Below, piece after piece: positions 21,826-33,363 of a stretch of DNA of 64,000 nucleotides. A model generated the notes under the pieces. That model was not told the origin of the DNA, did not search any database, and saw nothing but the letters and a program-made list of their open reading frames with translations. Position numbers and translations under genes: made by a program. Source of the DNA: Scalesia atractyloides. Its lineage: Eukaryota; Streptophyta; Magnoliopsida; Asterales; Asteraceae. The stretch is taken from the NCBI GenBank assembly GCA_947069175.1, contig CAMTDV010000007.1:49991681-50055680 (forward strand), written 5' to 3'. The number at the start of each line of letters is the position of its first letter. The stretch's first letter is position 1.

Positions 21826-22305
21826 TGGTATGGTTCATATGAGAACCATTTTTATACTGAGAACCATGAGAACCAATGCAAACACAACAAAATAAAATAA
21901 TCTCACCATCACCCAAAAGCCTAAACACCCACCACATGTGCAAGTTGAACAAAAAGTACCGTCGCACATGTGCAGCAGTACTATAGTTCAATGTTTTAGT
22001 GACGAATATTAGCAATATTTAATAAAAATATAAAAAAAATTATCATTTAGTTGTGTGGTTTAGCTTTATGATTTAGTTTTTTTAGGTTTTTGGTATGTGT
22101 GTGGGGGGGGGTTAGGTTTTTGGGGGTGGGTGTTTAGGTTTTTGGTTGTGGTTAGGTGGGGTGAGGGTGGGTGTTTAGGTTTTGGGTGGTGGTGGGGTGG
22201 GGGTGGGTGTTTAGGTTTTGAGTGGTGGTGGATGGGTTTATTTTGTTGTATAAATAGGTTTTCGTGGTTTTCACAATAAAAATGTTTCTCAAATTAACCC
22301 TATCC
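21826..22305. mobile_element. foldback MITE
   Basis: The left arm ATGGTTCATATGAGAACC...TTTTTA matches the right arm TAAAAATGTTTCTCAAATTAACCCTA in inverted orientation. Internal pieces (AACACAACAAAATAAA and TTTATTTTGTTGTATAAATA) also pair. It contains the G-rich block at 22094-22240. It lies in the 2.4 kb separating block c from the SAUR1 promoter. Confidence 0.6.
22094..22240 (+). repeat. G-rich minisatellite
   Basis: Repeats of about 40-45 bp built from GTGTTTAGGTTTT and GGTGGTGGGGTGGGGGTGG. Four or more G-runs lie close together, so a G-quadruplex on the plus strand is possible (inference). Confidence 0.7.
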
Positions 22306-22343
22306 TACACACCCACCCACAAACACACACACACACACACATA

Positions 22344-22800
22344 CATATATATATAGGGATGGTTCATTGTGGAATACTAAAAAAGTGGGGAACCGGAGAA
22401 CACTTTCAAAATTATATTTAGCATGTTAAAAATTATTTTTTTTCTAATTTTTTGACGCTTTTTCTTATAAATACAAGTAGAAACATTTTTAGGAAAAAAC
22501 CAATAACTAAAAATAAAAAAAAATGTTTACAAAATATACATCTAACAAAATTAACTTAACATGTTAAAATCAATTTAAACAAAATTAGCACTTTTCCTAA
22601 TAAAAATGGGTAGAAACTATTCAAATAAAAAAATAATTTCATAAAAAAATAGCCTATTTTAACTTTTTTTATTTTTCATTAAAAATGCTTATACAACTAT
22701 TTATAAGGATAAGCAATGAAATAAAAAAAATTAACATGTTAAGTTAAATTTTTAAAAGTGTTCCCCAGTTCCCACTTTTTTAGTTTTCCCCAATAAATTT
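22344..22800. mobile_element. foldback MITE, first copy
   Basis: CTAAAAAAGTGGGGAACCGG...GAACACTTTC near 22378-22412 pairs with GTGTTCCCCAGTTCCCACTTTTTTAG near 22758-22785. Inner segments with AACATGTTAA also pair. Part of it is repeated 705-720 bp downstream. Confidence 0.6.
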
Positions 22801-23905
22801 TACAGTATATATTGGGTTCGGCTACAAACTCAATTTTCTACAAAGTGTACAAAATCATTAAACACTACAATTTCAGTCGTAAAACACACTTAAAACCCAC
22901 AAATAACATAGTGAAGATCACTAAAATATTCTCACAGATGTGGTGTTTTAGTAATCTTCACTATATATATATAGTAGGGTTCATGCAAGAACCACCTTTA
23001 TTGTGAGAAACGCGAGAACCAATGTAAAAACAACAAAATAAACCAAAAAAACAGAAAAAAAATCTAAAAATCATACAATTTTTTTATAAAAATATTAAAA
23101 AAAATTTGTATGTTTTTAAATTTTTTTAGGTATTTTTGTTTTTGTTCGTATTGTTTCTCATGGTTGTCGCAATAAAGGGTGTGAGAAACATTTTTAGGAA
23201 AAAACCAATAACTAAAAACAAAAAAAAATGTTTACAAAATATACATCTAACAAAATTAACTTAACATGTTAAAATCAATTTAAACAAAATTAGCACTTTT
23301 CCTAATAAAAATGGGTAGAAACTATTCAAATAAAAAAATAATTTCATAAAAAAATAGCCTATTTTAACTTTTTTTAATATTTACTTTTTTTATTTTTCAT
23401 TAAAAATGCTTATACAACTATTTATAAGGATAAGCAATGAAATAAAAAAAATTAACATGTTAAGTTAAATTTTTAAAAGTGTTCCCAGTTCCCACTTTTT
23501 TAGTTTTCCCCAATAAATTTTACAGTATATATTGGGTTCGGCTACAAACTCAATTTTCTACAAAGTGTACAAAATCATTAAACACTACAATTTCAATCGT
23601 AAAACACACTTAAAACCCACAAATAACATAGTGAAGATCACTAAAATATTCTCACAGATGTGGTGTTTTAGTAATCTTCACTATATATATATAGTAGGGT
23701 TTATGCAAGAACCACCTTTATTGTGAGAAACGCGAGAACCAATGTAAAAACAACAAAATAAACCAAAAAAACAGAAAAAAATCTAAAAATCATACAATTT
23801 TTTTATAAAAATATTAAAAAAAATTTGTACGTTTTTAAATTTTTTTAGGTATTTTTGTTTTTGTTCGTATTGTTTCTCACGGTTGTCGCAATAAAGGGTG
23901 GTTGT
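22481..23905. repeat. tandem duplication of about 0.7 kb
   Basis: 22481-23185 is repeated at 23186-23905. The offset is 705 bp at the start and 720 bp later because the second copy has about 15 extra bases near 23371. Both copies include a small foldback element (22975-23185 and 23695-23905) whose arms carry CCTTTATTGTGAGAAACG and its inverse. Confidence 0.85.
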
Positions 23906-23921
23906 TAACAGATACATTCTC

Positions 23922-23938
23922 ATTTATATATATATATG

Positions 23939-24010
<72 letters not shown>
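23922..24010. repeat. TA microsatellite
   Basis: Nearly pure (TA)n with one interruption at 23938-23945. It ends where homology between the two SAUR promoters resumes. Confidence 0.95.
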
Positions 24011-24012
<2 letters not shown>

Positions 24013-24047
24013 TTAATTTGGCATCCAATGCGAAAAGGCCAGAACAC

Positions 24048-24055
24048 TATAAATA
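24048..24055 (+). promoter_or_regulatory. TATA box of SAUR1
   Basis: TATAAATA lies about 120 bp before the ATG. It sits in the conserved promoter block 24011-24175, which matches 49359-49503, including TTTGGCATCCAATG just upstream. Confidence 0.8.
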
Positions 24056-24175
24056 CATCTTACAAGCATGCTATTATTACAACACTACTTCTAAACCTAT
24101 CATTTTAATACATACTTCCTTCAGTTATTTTAAGGCACATCTGGTATCCTACTTGTCAAATTTTCTTCTCAAGAA

Positions 24176-24472
24176 ATGGGCATCATTCGGTTTCCTTCTT
24201 TGAGTAGCAAAACGAAAAGCTTTAGCAAATTGCAAGGATTATGCAACCGAAACAAGTTGGATGTTCCGAAAGGTTATTTGGCTGTGTATGTTGGAGAAAT
24301 TCAAAAAACTCGATTTGTGGTTCCGTTATCATTTCTTGAACATCCTCTATTTAAACATTTGCTTCGTCGGTCCGAAGAGGAGTTCGGGTTTGACCATCCT
24401 ATGGGTGGTCTAACAATTCATTGCCAAGAAGACGTCTTCACTGATCTAATTTCCAAATTGCATGTTTCATGA
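24176..24472 (+). CDS. SAUR family protein 1
   Basis: A 98-residue, intronless small auxin-up RNA protein. The N-terminal 27 residues are basic and variable. The SAUR domain (auxin_inducible) covers about residues 28-93, with the hallmarks VPKGYLAVYVGE, RFVVPLSFLEHPLF, EEEFGFDHPMGGLTI and the final EDVF. Length and lack of introns are normal for the family. Family members act in auxin-driven cell expansion; Arabidopsis SAUR19-type proteins inhibit PP2C.D phosphatases and so keep plasma-membrane H+-ATPases active. The start is chosen because it is the first ATG after the conserved leader and aligns with the second gene. It differs from SAUR2 (49504-49800) at ten positions, among them Lys60-His61 in place of Gln-Asp and His82 in place of Cys. 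The exact subfamily cannot be assigned from sequence alone. Confidence 0.96.
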   Translation: MGIIRFPSLSSKTKSFSKLQGLCNRNKLDVPKGYLAVYVGEIQKTRFVVPLSFLEHPLFKHLLRRSEEEFGFDHPMGGLTIHCQEDVFTDLISKLHVS

Positions 24473-24660
24473 TCCGATTTGTTGTAGATTGATTTTTTGG
24501 TTTTGCTAAAATGATGCTAGTTTTTAACACCATTAGAGAAAGCTTCTAAACCATGTAAAAATCCCCTGCCAACACCCTTTTTTTTTTATAAGGGGTTTAG
24601 TCATTTTGAACAATTATGTAGGTGTTTATGATATCATTAGTTGTTGAAGGAATATAAAGT
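24473..24660 (+). other. SAUR1 3' flank conserved with SAUR2
   Basis: Shares CATCCCCTGCCAACA/AATCCCCTGCCAACA, an ATAAGGGG/ACAAGGGG block and TATGATATCA with 49801-49970, so it probably covers the 3' UTR. A clear DST mRNA-instability element is not recognisable. Confidence 0.6.
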
Positions 24661-25169
24661 TCTTTTCACTGAGCAATACATAGAATCATTTTTCTTGTTC
24701 TTTTAATTTCCATCATAGAAATCCGGTCAAGATTTAGAAGCAAAATGAACAAAAAAAAAAGGTTTTTGAGTAGAAACAATTAGTTGACAAGTCAGACACA
24801 GAATTGCATGAAACCTCCAGATATGGCATTAAATCATTTACCTTCAATTGACATACAAACATAATATATACATTATTGGTCATATTAATAATTTTTTACT
24901 TTTTTTTTTGTAATTCTAGCAATAGCTGTGTGATAGAGACTCTTGTATTTTAGAGAAAAAATTAAAGTTAAAATCATGGCTTTAAGTGTAATTTAAATTT
25001 TTAGTATTGTTTAGAAATAAGAGTAGTGTATATTAAAAAAAAGTAAAACATTAGAGAATGGCTTAGTGGTAAACTAGTCTTTTATGAATTCAAATTATGC
25101 AAATGCAAGGGTGGTGGTTTTAACTGTTCAAAAAATATAAAACATTTCACTTCTACACTTTCAAATGCC
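24661..25169. other. intergenic sequence
   Basis: AT-rich. A short piece near 24800-24880 (AATTGCATGAAACCTC, ATATGGCA) matches 50748-50840 of the SAUR2 copy. No gene is seen. Confidence 0.6.
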
Positions 25170-25440
25170 TTGATTATGCCAATTATTAATGAAAAGGAAA
25201 AGACCATATATCATGGAGCCTCATGAAATCCCAGTCAAATCTTAAAATAACTAACGTAATGAATGCTCCTCAATATAGTGCCTGGCAATATATCTCGGAG
25301 TTAGATACGCTACAACTCAAAAGTTCTTGCATGTGAGCTCCTGAATATGACTGCTGGAAACTAATAGTCACCATAAGAACTTCATTATCCTTCCAATATA
25401 AAGTACAACTATTTTCATTTTATATGTTCTTAAACTAATT
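25170..25440. repeat. duplicated block f downstream of SAUR1
   Basis: Matches 50935-51210 closely, including AACGTAATGAATGCTCCTC, TGGCAATATATCT and GATACGCTACAACTCAAAA, and ends with a TATA-like AATATAAAGTACAAC. It may be the promoter of a lost third gene or a shared regulatory block (inference). No coding sequence follows in either copy. Confidence 0.8.
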
Positions 25441-25993
25441 TTAATAGTCCCACTTGATGAGAAAAGCGATCTAAGAGATGATGGAGAATCCTATTATGAG
25501 TTTAACAAGAGATACAACTAGACAATGTTAATATAAGTTTGGTGATGGATAGTTTGTAATTGAATCCCTTAATATAAATGATTGATTATCTTTAATTTGT
25601 ATCCTTGATCACATATATGATAACGGTTGTGTTTAGGTTGTTTCTTCAACTTTCCCCCTCAAGTTTGTATCCTTGCCAATACAGTTGTGAAACATTCTCC
25701 CACATATACACCACGCCGGTTAATTCATCCGTCAATTGATTTTCTAAGTAAACAAATTATAGGGTTATTATCCATTCGTTGAGTTTCTCTTTTGCAAAAT
25801 GTCGTTCGACCTTAACAAGTTTTGTTCAGTCATGTTGAACTGGGTTTCGAGGGATACGAGTGGCAACTAATATATATAGAACAACTTAAATGTTTTATAC
25901 GGTGGATATCGTATCTTTTTCAGGATATTGTATCTCTTTCATCAGTTCTCTTATCATCGAAGCTTAACTTCTATGATAGCAATACATTTAAAT
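25441..25993. other. intergenic sequence
   Basis: No supported gene or repeat. Short open frames lack recognisable motifs. Confidence 0.55.
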
Positions 25994-26058
25994 TTGGCTT
26001 CAACATTTGATATGTATATATGTCTATATATACACATATATGTATATATATACATATA
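25994..26058. repeat. TATGTATATA simple repeat
   Basis: Imperfect alternating TA/TG repeats directly left of a MITE. Confidence 0.85.
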
Positions 26059-26059
26059 T

Positions 26060-26533
26060 GTATATAGTGGAGAGTTCAAATGAGAAGAAAAATTTTGTTA
26101 GAATAAAAAGAATAACTTTTAAATCAATATAAATTCTTCATTTACTTTATTTAATGTGTGTATTTAATATAATGAAAAAGGACATATAGCTAAATCTATA
26201 ATTGTCATTAATAAGCTAATTAATTAAACTTGTAACTCATTTTTTGATATACTTTTTGAAGATAAAATAATTTATGGTGAAGGACAATTTTCGACATGTG
26301 TAGGATAAATTTTAGTATATGTAAGATAAATTTTGAAATGTGTAGGTTAAATTTACATGTGTATAGGGTAAATTTCGATAAGTATAAGACATATGTAGAA
26401 TAAATTTTGAAATGTGCTGAATAAAATGTTTTTGTTTTATTAATGAGAGGACTTATAAACTATTTAATGTTTTACAATTATGTCATTTCTTCTTTTTCTT
26501 CTTATATTAAATTTTTTCTCAAATGAACCTTCT

Positions 26534-26540
<7 letters not shown>
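26060..26540. mobile_element. MITE with inverted terminal repeats
   Basis: The left end GGAGAGTTCAAATGAGAAG...AAATTTT pairs with the right end AAATTTTTTCTCAAATGAACCTTCTCC. Both ends abut TA-repeat tracts. The interior has several CATGTGTAGGATAAATTT-like units (26295-26410). No ORF. Confidence 0.7.
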
Positions 26541-26565
<25 letters not shown>

Positions 26566-26570
<5 letters not shown>

Positions 26571-27090
26571 TTGGTTAACGTATAATATTTCTTAACGTAA
26601 GATGTGTATGAGATGAAATTACGCACGTTATAAAACTCAAAAACCCTAATACGCATGTCGAAAACCATAGTCACACATGAACATAATCACGCATGGTGTA
26701 AAAAACCTAATCACGCATGTTATATTTCACAGCGTACGTTAAGCAAAATTGTACAATACACTTTCACTATGTATATATATACACACATATAGAGAGACTA
26801 GCTAACGTACCAAATGCCTTAACGTGCGACGCGTATGCGAGGCATTATCAACATGCTCAATTTACTTTACAACATGCGATTTCCATTTTCTTTATTTTTT
26901 TAGTTCATGCGATTTCACATTTCTTTGTGCATGTGATATTCCCCTAATTAAATGAACATGCGATTTTGGTTTTTTTGTTTACTACATACGATTTCACAAA
27001 ATTAGTTCACACGCGATTTTGTTTTTTTTTAAAGATAACGTGCGATTTGCCCTCACGTACACGTCGTACGTTGATGTGGTGCGAGCGGGT
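26566..27090. mobile_element. two related MITE-like units with AATCGCATGTT motif arrays
   Basis: The left ends at 26566 (GGTTAACGTATAATATTTC) and about 26808 (GCTAACGTACCAAATGCC) are homologous, and TTAACGTACGC near 26750 and CGTACGTTGATG near 27067 are candidate right ends. Inside are repeated short motifs: AATCACGCATGTT-like in the first unit and AACATGCGATTT-like (seven variants, 26870-27055) in the second, in opposite orientation. Confidence 0.5.
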
Positions 27091-27857
27091 TATAATTTTT
27101 GTTATATTTTAATCACTTTTTACTCGTGGATCAAGCTTTAATTTTATAAAAATACGATACAATACTACCACTCTACACACGCTAGGGCAAGTGCATCCAT
27201 TGTACGCGTAGTATAGTGATGGTAAGATACTGAGGTCGTACAAGAACACAAGAGCTTTTAATATTGGCTTATCATTAACATCTAATCCAACCAAATTTTG
27301 ATGAAAGTTTTGAAAGTTTTATAAGATAAAAACTAAATGTATAAACGTAAAGAAATAAATAAAGATAAGTAGACAAAAGGAATCACTTAGTTCCGACTCC
27401 TCTTTTACGGATCCTTTGATGATTTCCACACTTTGGGCTTTTTAAGAGATTATATTAGTTATACTAGTAGGCCCCTCTTGTGAAGATGATGTTACCCTCG
27501 GCCATATTGGTCTGAGTCAGCAGGGATACAGTTCTGTAGGGCCGGAATATTGAAAGACAATTAAATAAGTTATTAATGCGAAAAGTGGTAGGCCCCTCTT
27601 GTGAAAGCGACGCTACCCTTGGCCATATTGGTCTGAGCAGCAGGGATACAGTCCCGCAAGGCCGGATAAAGTTTTAATAGTAGTTAATTTATAAGGGGTT
27701 CAAGCCGTTCTTACTTCTCCCGATTTGATGGTATCTATCTCAAGGGAAGTCCTAATAAGCTTGAACCAAGTCCTCGTACAATCTATACATTGAACACGAC
27801 AATAACTTTACCCAAACACCCTTTTACCCTCCTTCTAGGTAGTTAACGCGCTTTATA
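27091..27857. other. unassigned repetitive sequence left of the solo LTR
   Basis: No gene seen. A segment near 27185-27260 (GGGCAAGTGCATCC, GGTAAGATACTGAGGTCG) resembles motifs frequent in plant LTR elements. A tandem repeat is at 27469-27668. Confidence 0.45.
27469..27668. repeat. two-unit tandem repeat, about 120 bp spacing
   Basis: GTAGGCCCCTCTTGTGAA starts both units, and each contains GGCCATATTGGTCTGAG and CAGCAGGGATACAGT and ends GGCCGGA. The unit looks like a decayed element part. No family recognised. Confidence 0.85.
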
Positions 27858-30840
27858 TGTAACACCCATTATTAATAAAAAGAATATTTTGATCTTTTGC
27901 TGAAAATAGGCCGTGATTTTTTTTAAAACTTTACTCAATGTAACATCACTTTCATATACTTGAATCACCAGTTAATACAAACCTACATACACGATGTGCA
28001 AGGATTTTTATAAAATTTCTACATGACCCGTTCGTTTAACGAACAATCCTTACGAAAACAAAAACCTGTGTTTACAACCAACATAACTTTTTAAAACATT
28101 TACGAACTAGCAATATGCTAAAACAAAATACACTAGAGTACAAAAGACTAGACTCGCTTGGTTCAATAAGCAAAACATATAATTGTTGAGCAAATCATAA
28201 CCCAATCCTCCTCTTATGGACCCACTCCTAAGACTTGATCACTCCCGCTTAAGATCATCCAAATTGTTAACCACATTCAACTTGAGTAACTCATAGGTCA
28301 CTCCCATCGTTATTTTGTCATTCAGTCCGACTTATTAACTCGGATCTCATTTCATTTATTCCTAGCTGCTCAGTGTCCCATCTGTTCTTGAAGTCCATTT
28401 TCTATATTAGAATCACTAAATCCATTTACTATTCACTTGTAATTCACCTAAGATGTACAACACCATAAGTTAGTCATAACAACGTTTGGATTTGTTGATA
28501 AAACATTTGTATTCAACTACGCAATTTATATAGCTTGACAACAAGGATCCTTAACTCCCAAATACGGGATTCAAACTTCTTTATGTTTAAGCTTGCATAA
28601 CAACATTCCCCGCGTACTTGCTAAGTACGCGACTCACAAACCCGCAGTCAAATAATCATTATCTCAATCCCCTTTTAATATAAAAAAATTCCATACTCGA
28701 TACTTACCACCCCTTGGTTTAATCCATCAACCCTGTTTGCACTAATCTTGTCCCCATTAGTTCCAATTCCTTTACTTCATATATTAGACAAACTAAATAT
28801 ATATAAAGATCACATACCTTATACTCAATACCCAATATTAACGATCTTGTGGTAAGTCTACACTTCTTGTTACTCTCAATATCTGCATCTTACTCCCATC
28901 ACCTCGTTTATAATTTAATCATACTAATAAACATGTATATTTATATCACCGACAATAATTACCATTATCACACAACTTCGTACTAACATTAACTCTCCTT
29001 TACAATTTTTATCGCACACCATATAAATATTTTCACAAAGGTATTTATATATTTTATAAAACATATTACTTGAGTGAAGCGTCACTCACCTTTTCCCATA
29101 GAGGTGTTGTCATCCATGCCATCCTTTTGACCCGTTGTTTCTCATTTACGTCATACCTGCTAAACAAGTCAACTTGCAAATCCTTAGAACACATAACAAC
29201 CATTCACCACCTTTTTAATACATAAGTATTATTTATCCAACTCGTTATAAGTGTTCTTGACGATTTTCACCATTAGTCCATTACTTTGGTCAACCATACC
29301 CATTTGACCCCTTTTCACCCATTAGTGCTTGCAATGCTCTTGAAGTAACTACTTTAAACACTTCTAATATACTAAGTTAGATACACATAAACAACTATAA
29401 CTAACCATTTATGTTTAGTTCTAACGTGTTCAAACATCCTTCTTTATTTAGTTTTACAAAAACTTTATTTTAATGCACCACTATTCTGCACAACTGTTGT
29501 ATTCGGCCTAGCAGACCCTTGTACAATTTTAATTGATTTGACATCTTCTACGTAAAATATTGTTATATCTTTTCAACCCAAAATAATCACCCCAATTGGA
29601 TTTTTCTATGATTTTATATGATTTTCGGAAGAAACAGGATTGATTCATAAATCAACTAAGAATTCCGCTTCAAACCAATCTGCTGAGCTATTTTGTACTG
29701 TAGTTTTTGTATATCTATCATTCTTATTTCCTCTCATTCTAAACATATTTCCAAAATATACTCCTAGGGCTTTCCAACCATATAAAGAACACCCCAAACG
29801 GATACGTGGTTGATTTTATATGATTTTTTGAAGTCTGCCCAAAATCTGATTAAAAAGCTACGAAAATCATGTTTGTGGTGCTTCTAACTTCGACCCAAAC
29901 CACAAAATGCAGCCCTCTTTCATGGTTAAAACTTATGTTGAACTCTTAGAAAGGGTTAGGAACATCAAATACATTAATTATATATCAATGGATGGCAAAA
30001 CATTACGAATTTGCAAACAATCATTCCAAAACCATCAAATTTAAAAAATCCTCAATTTAAATCAAGAACCTTAATCTTCATAGATCACGTACAACCATAA
30101 AGCATCAAGGAGGTAATTACAACTTACTAACATCAACATAAAGTCATAAAATTCAGATTATAGTCATATCTTGTTCAATTAAACAAGAAACCCTAACATG
30201 CATATTAATCAAAAATGGAGTTTCTAAGTATCATCAACATGAAATAACTATGATAGAATCATCTGTAACTTATGAAATAGATCATCTATCACCGAAAACC
30301 TTAACTTTCATCATGAGTACACTTTCAACTTAAGAACAAATGAAAATCTAGGGTTTTTGTCTAGATATTACTTACTATGCTTCTACATAATAGAGGATGT
30401 TCATAAGTTCTTCAATTTCTTTAACCAATAACCTAAAATCGATGTATTGAAGCTTCCCATCGATTTTCTTCTTGACCCAAGGCTCCCATGGCACCCATAC
30501 AAAAACACGTATTTTTCTTTTCCTGGAATTCTCTACATCTCAGGCTAGTAGAAAATCTTTCACAATTTGGCAAGATAAGCCCCTCCATTTTCAAACATCT
30601 TTATCCTTACAATCCTTGTTAAGTTTTATAACTCTACCATATTTTAAATACTAAATGAAGCTTAACTTGGTAAACAAGGTTAAGCTATTTAAATTAAGTC
30701 ATTAAATTCTCAAATATAATTGCTCATTAAATTCTCAAATAGAATTGCTCATTTTGTTATGGATTAGTGCAGCATACATAAAATGCTACATAAATCAATA
30801 TGTGCCAATATATGAACATCCCCAAATCTTGGATGTTACA
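27858..30840. mobile_element. 2,983-bp solo LTR, probably Gypsy
   Basis: Ends TGTAACACCC...GGATGTTACA form short inverted repeats and are flanked by a perfect 5-bp duplication TTATA (27853-27857 and 30841-30845). There is no internal second LTR, primer site or coding domain, so this is best read as a solo LTR left by LTR-LTR recombination. Orientation is not certain; the ends slightly favour the minus strand. The interior is AT-rich with no gene. Confidence 0.85.
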
Positions 30841-30845
30841 TTATA

Positions 30846-31780
30846 TGTACCGTCAAAACACGAATGAGTGAATTAATAAAACATGAAGAAATGTTTAACC
30901 AAATTTCACTTTTAATATAAGAAACTAGTTATTAAAGTCATTAATACATACCCAAATAAAAAGTTGTCAAAGATTGAAAATCAATAGTAAAATATAAAAG
31001 ATTTGACTTCACTAAGTGATGTAAGAGATTTAGCAAAGCATGACCTTTGTTTGACAAGAACTCTTACAATCAATCTTGGATCCCAAGACTATTACACACT
31101 CTAAAAGATGAAATGTGGATATTGGTGGTGGGTGTTGGTGTTGTAGTGGTGGTGGACTGATGGCAAGTGTGAGAGAAGTTGTTTTTCAATGAATGCCTTT
31201 TTCATGAACCAAACACCTTTATTTATAGCTAGAAACAGAGGGTAGCCACGACCCCGAGCCCACCTGGTACGACCTCTTGGTCATCTTTTTCTCCCCTTCA
31301 TTAACTGCAGATGTCAGGTTTTGTACTAACATGCCCTATGGTGTCATAGCACGACCCTATGGTTAGTGTACTTGCTGTACTATAACAGAGTCTGTGAATC
31401 TTATAGTTGACCACGACCCATGTTGGGTTAGCATGTCCCCTTGTTGGTTGTCTGATGCTGTTGTTTTTTTCTGCAGAGGATCTTGACTGGGCATGACCCC
31501 ATGCCTAAACTTCTGTTCTTGTTATTTTTGTTGTTTTGGATGTGGATGGAGGTTCGGCAGGTCGTGTCAATCCTTCTTCTTTGTAATGTGTTGGTTTCTA
31601 CTGTTCATTTGCTCCTTTATTCGTTTAAGCTCTTTTGATCATGGACTTTAAAAGTAAACAAAGAAACATGCTTTTTCCAACATTAGTACAAAAAAAGGTT
31701 GATTTATGTCTTGTTTGATGTAATTTATATGTTACATTTTGCGCACATCATATGTTAAGGCCTCTTGTACGATATACTTT
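30846..31780 (-). repeat. LTR-like sequence D with CACGACCC array and TATA box
   Basis: The minus strand shows a TATAAATA box (31220-31227) and a leader-like sequence after it. Upstream of the box (31246-31570) are about seven variants of CACGACCC/CATGACCC, such as CCACGACCCC, GCACGACCCT, CCACGACCCA and GCATGACCCC. The layout resembles the U3 region of the Copia LTRs in this window. Ends are not defined, and the solo LTR at 27858 is inserted beside it. Confidence 0.45.
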
Positions 31781-31812
31781 TTCTCTCTCTCTCTCTCTAT
31801 ATATATATATAG
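31781..31812. repeat. CT then TA microsatellite
   Basis: (CT)n followed by (TA)n. The same composite occurs again at 32082-32128 on the far side of a foldback element. Confidence 0.9.
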
Positions 31813-31829
31813 GGTCGGGATCCTAAAAG

Positions 31830-32050
31830 AAGTCCACCCTATTTGAGAAACTTGAGAATGATTCTTGACCACATATTTTCCAAAGCTTATCGTAATATAC
31901 ACATATGTATAGTCTAAAATTGACTATATACATATGTGTATTACTTAATATACATATACGTATATAATCAGTTTTAAACTATACATATGTGTATATTTCG
32001 AAAAACTTAGGGAAAATGTGTGATGCCGAATACTTCTCAAATTTCTTAAT
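31830..32050. mobile_element. near-palindromic foldback MITE
   Basis: Arms of about 100 bp pair almost throughout: CACATATTTTCC with GGGAAAATGTGTG, TATACACATATGTATAGT with ACTATACATATGTGTATA, and TTGAGAATGATTC with GAATACTTCTCAA. Identical CT/TA repeats lie on both sides. As RNA it would form one long hairpin and could feed small-RNA production (inference). Confidence 0.75.
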
Positions 32051-32078
32051 TATCTTATTGCTTCTCACATGATCATAA

Positions 32079-32081
<3 letters not shown>

Positions 32082-32128
<47 letters not shown>
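32082..32128. repeat. CT then TA microsatellite
   Basis: (CT)n followed by (TA)n, matching 31781-31812 in composition and order. Confidence 0.9.
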
Positions 32129-32134
<6 letters not shown>

Positions 32135-32400
32135 GAGAGTGTTTAAGGAGACTAAAAGGGAGGGCCAAAATATGGAAAATATAAACCGAATCATATACTT
32201 CAAATTCAAGTGTAAGTTGTTGTGCCCAACTTATCTAGTATAACTGTAAGTTGTTGTATCTCAATGCTTTCATAAGAAGACCCGGAATTTGCATCTTGAT
32301 ATCAAATATGCATAGGCTGGATTTTCTTAAAATCAACTCTATCCTGACCATAATAACAATACATTTCAACATTTTCCTTCCGTTCATTGAAAACAAGGTT

Positions 32401-32405
32401 ATTAG
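32401..32405. other. target-site duplication ATTAG (left copy)
   Basis: ATTAG recurs at 42205-42209 directly outside the right LTR. Confidence 0.92.
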
Positions 32406-33304
32406 TGTAACACCCCAACCGATGGCGGAAACATCGGGATGAGACGAAAACGAGATTGCTCATTGCTCACAACATTATTAAGTGACAATAATTAATTAAA
32501 CCATATTTCATTTCATAAGAATTGTCAAATACATCAATGTAACAAAACAAAGAACAACCTAACATTTGCAAAGTCATAACAAGATTGATACGTCGACATT
32601 AAACCTAACGTCTAATTTGTGTGTATCTAGTCCTTGCTATTTTTGTGTTCATAGCGTCATCTCCTTCAACCTGTAACATGTTTTAAAATAAAGTTAATGC
32701 AAAAGCAAAGGCGAGTACACAAGTTTAAGCATAGCATACGTATACGAATAAAGTTTTAACAATCCTCATGGCAACCAAATCTATACAAGAGCAATATCAA
32801 GGCATGCAATGCTAATAATCAAACCCGTAACGCAATCACGATGTTTTAACATGACCTCACGAATAACACGATGGAGGTGGATGCGTGAATTCCTATAGCG
32901 CTAAGCATGTCAAACAAAGGCTAAAAATAGTTAATGACTAAAGCATAGCACAACGTTTATCCCCAGACAAGCAACAAGTATACGATTCAAGTAGTCATGT
33001 ATATAGGATTGTTTGTGCGTTTCATAAAGTTTAAGTGTTTGTGATTTTTGTATGTGGAAACATGTTACACCCAAAAAGTGATATAAACAAATGTGGGTCG
33101 AGTGTACTCACAAAATTGCTAAGTCTTCTTTGGAAATACCGCGACGAGTTGATGAGTTGAAGAATGAGATGTCGAGGTCACCTTATATGGCAAAAGAAGG
33201 TGTATGAATAATCGGGATTACAGTGAAGGATTTGAATTGAAGTTGAATGTACGAACACATATATATCATAGTTTATACAACGCTATGATGTCAAAAATAA
33301 TGAT

Positions 33305-33363
<59 letters not shown>

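Noticed and set aside
23898..24203. Tyr-Ile repeat reading frames across the TA microsatellite
   Set aside because: They are translations of (TA)n and run into the SAUR1 promoter and start in another frame.
27858..30840. A host gene in the 3-kb stretch without other repeats
   Set aside because: TG...CA ends with a perfect TTATA duplication and no long frame point to a solo LTR.
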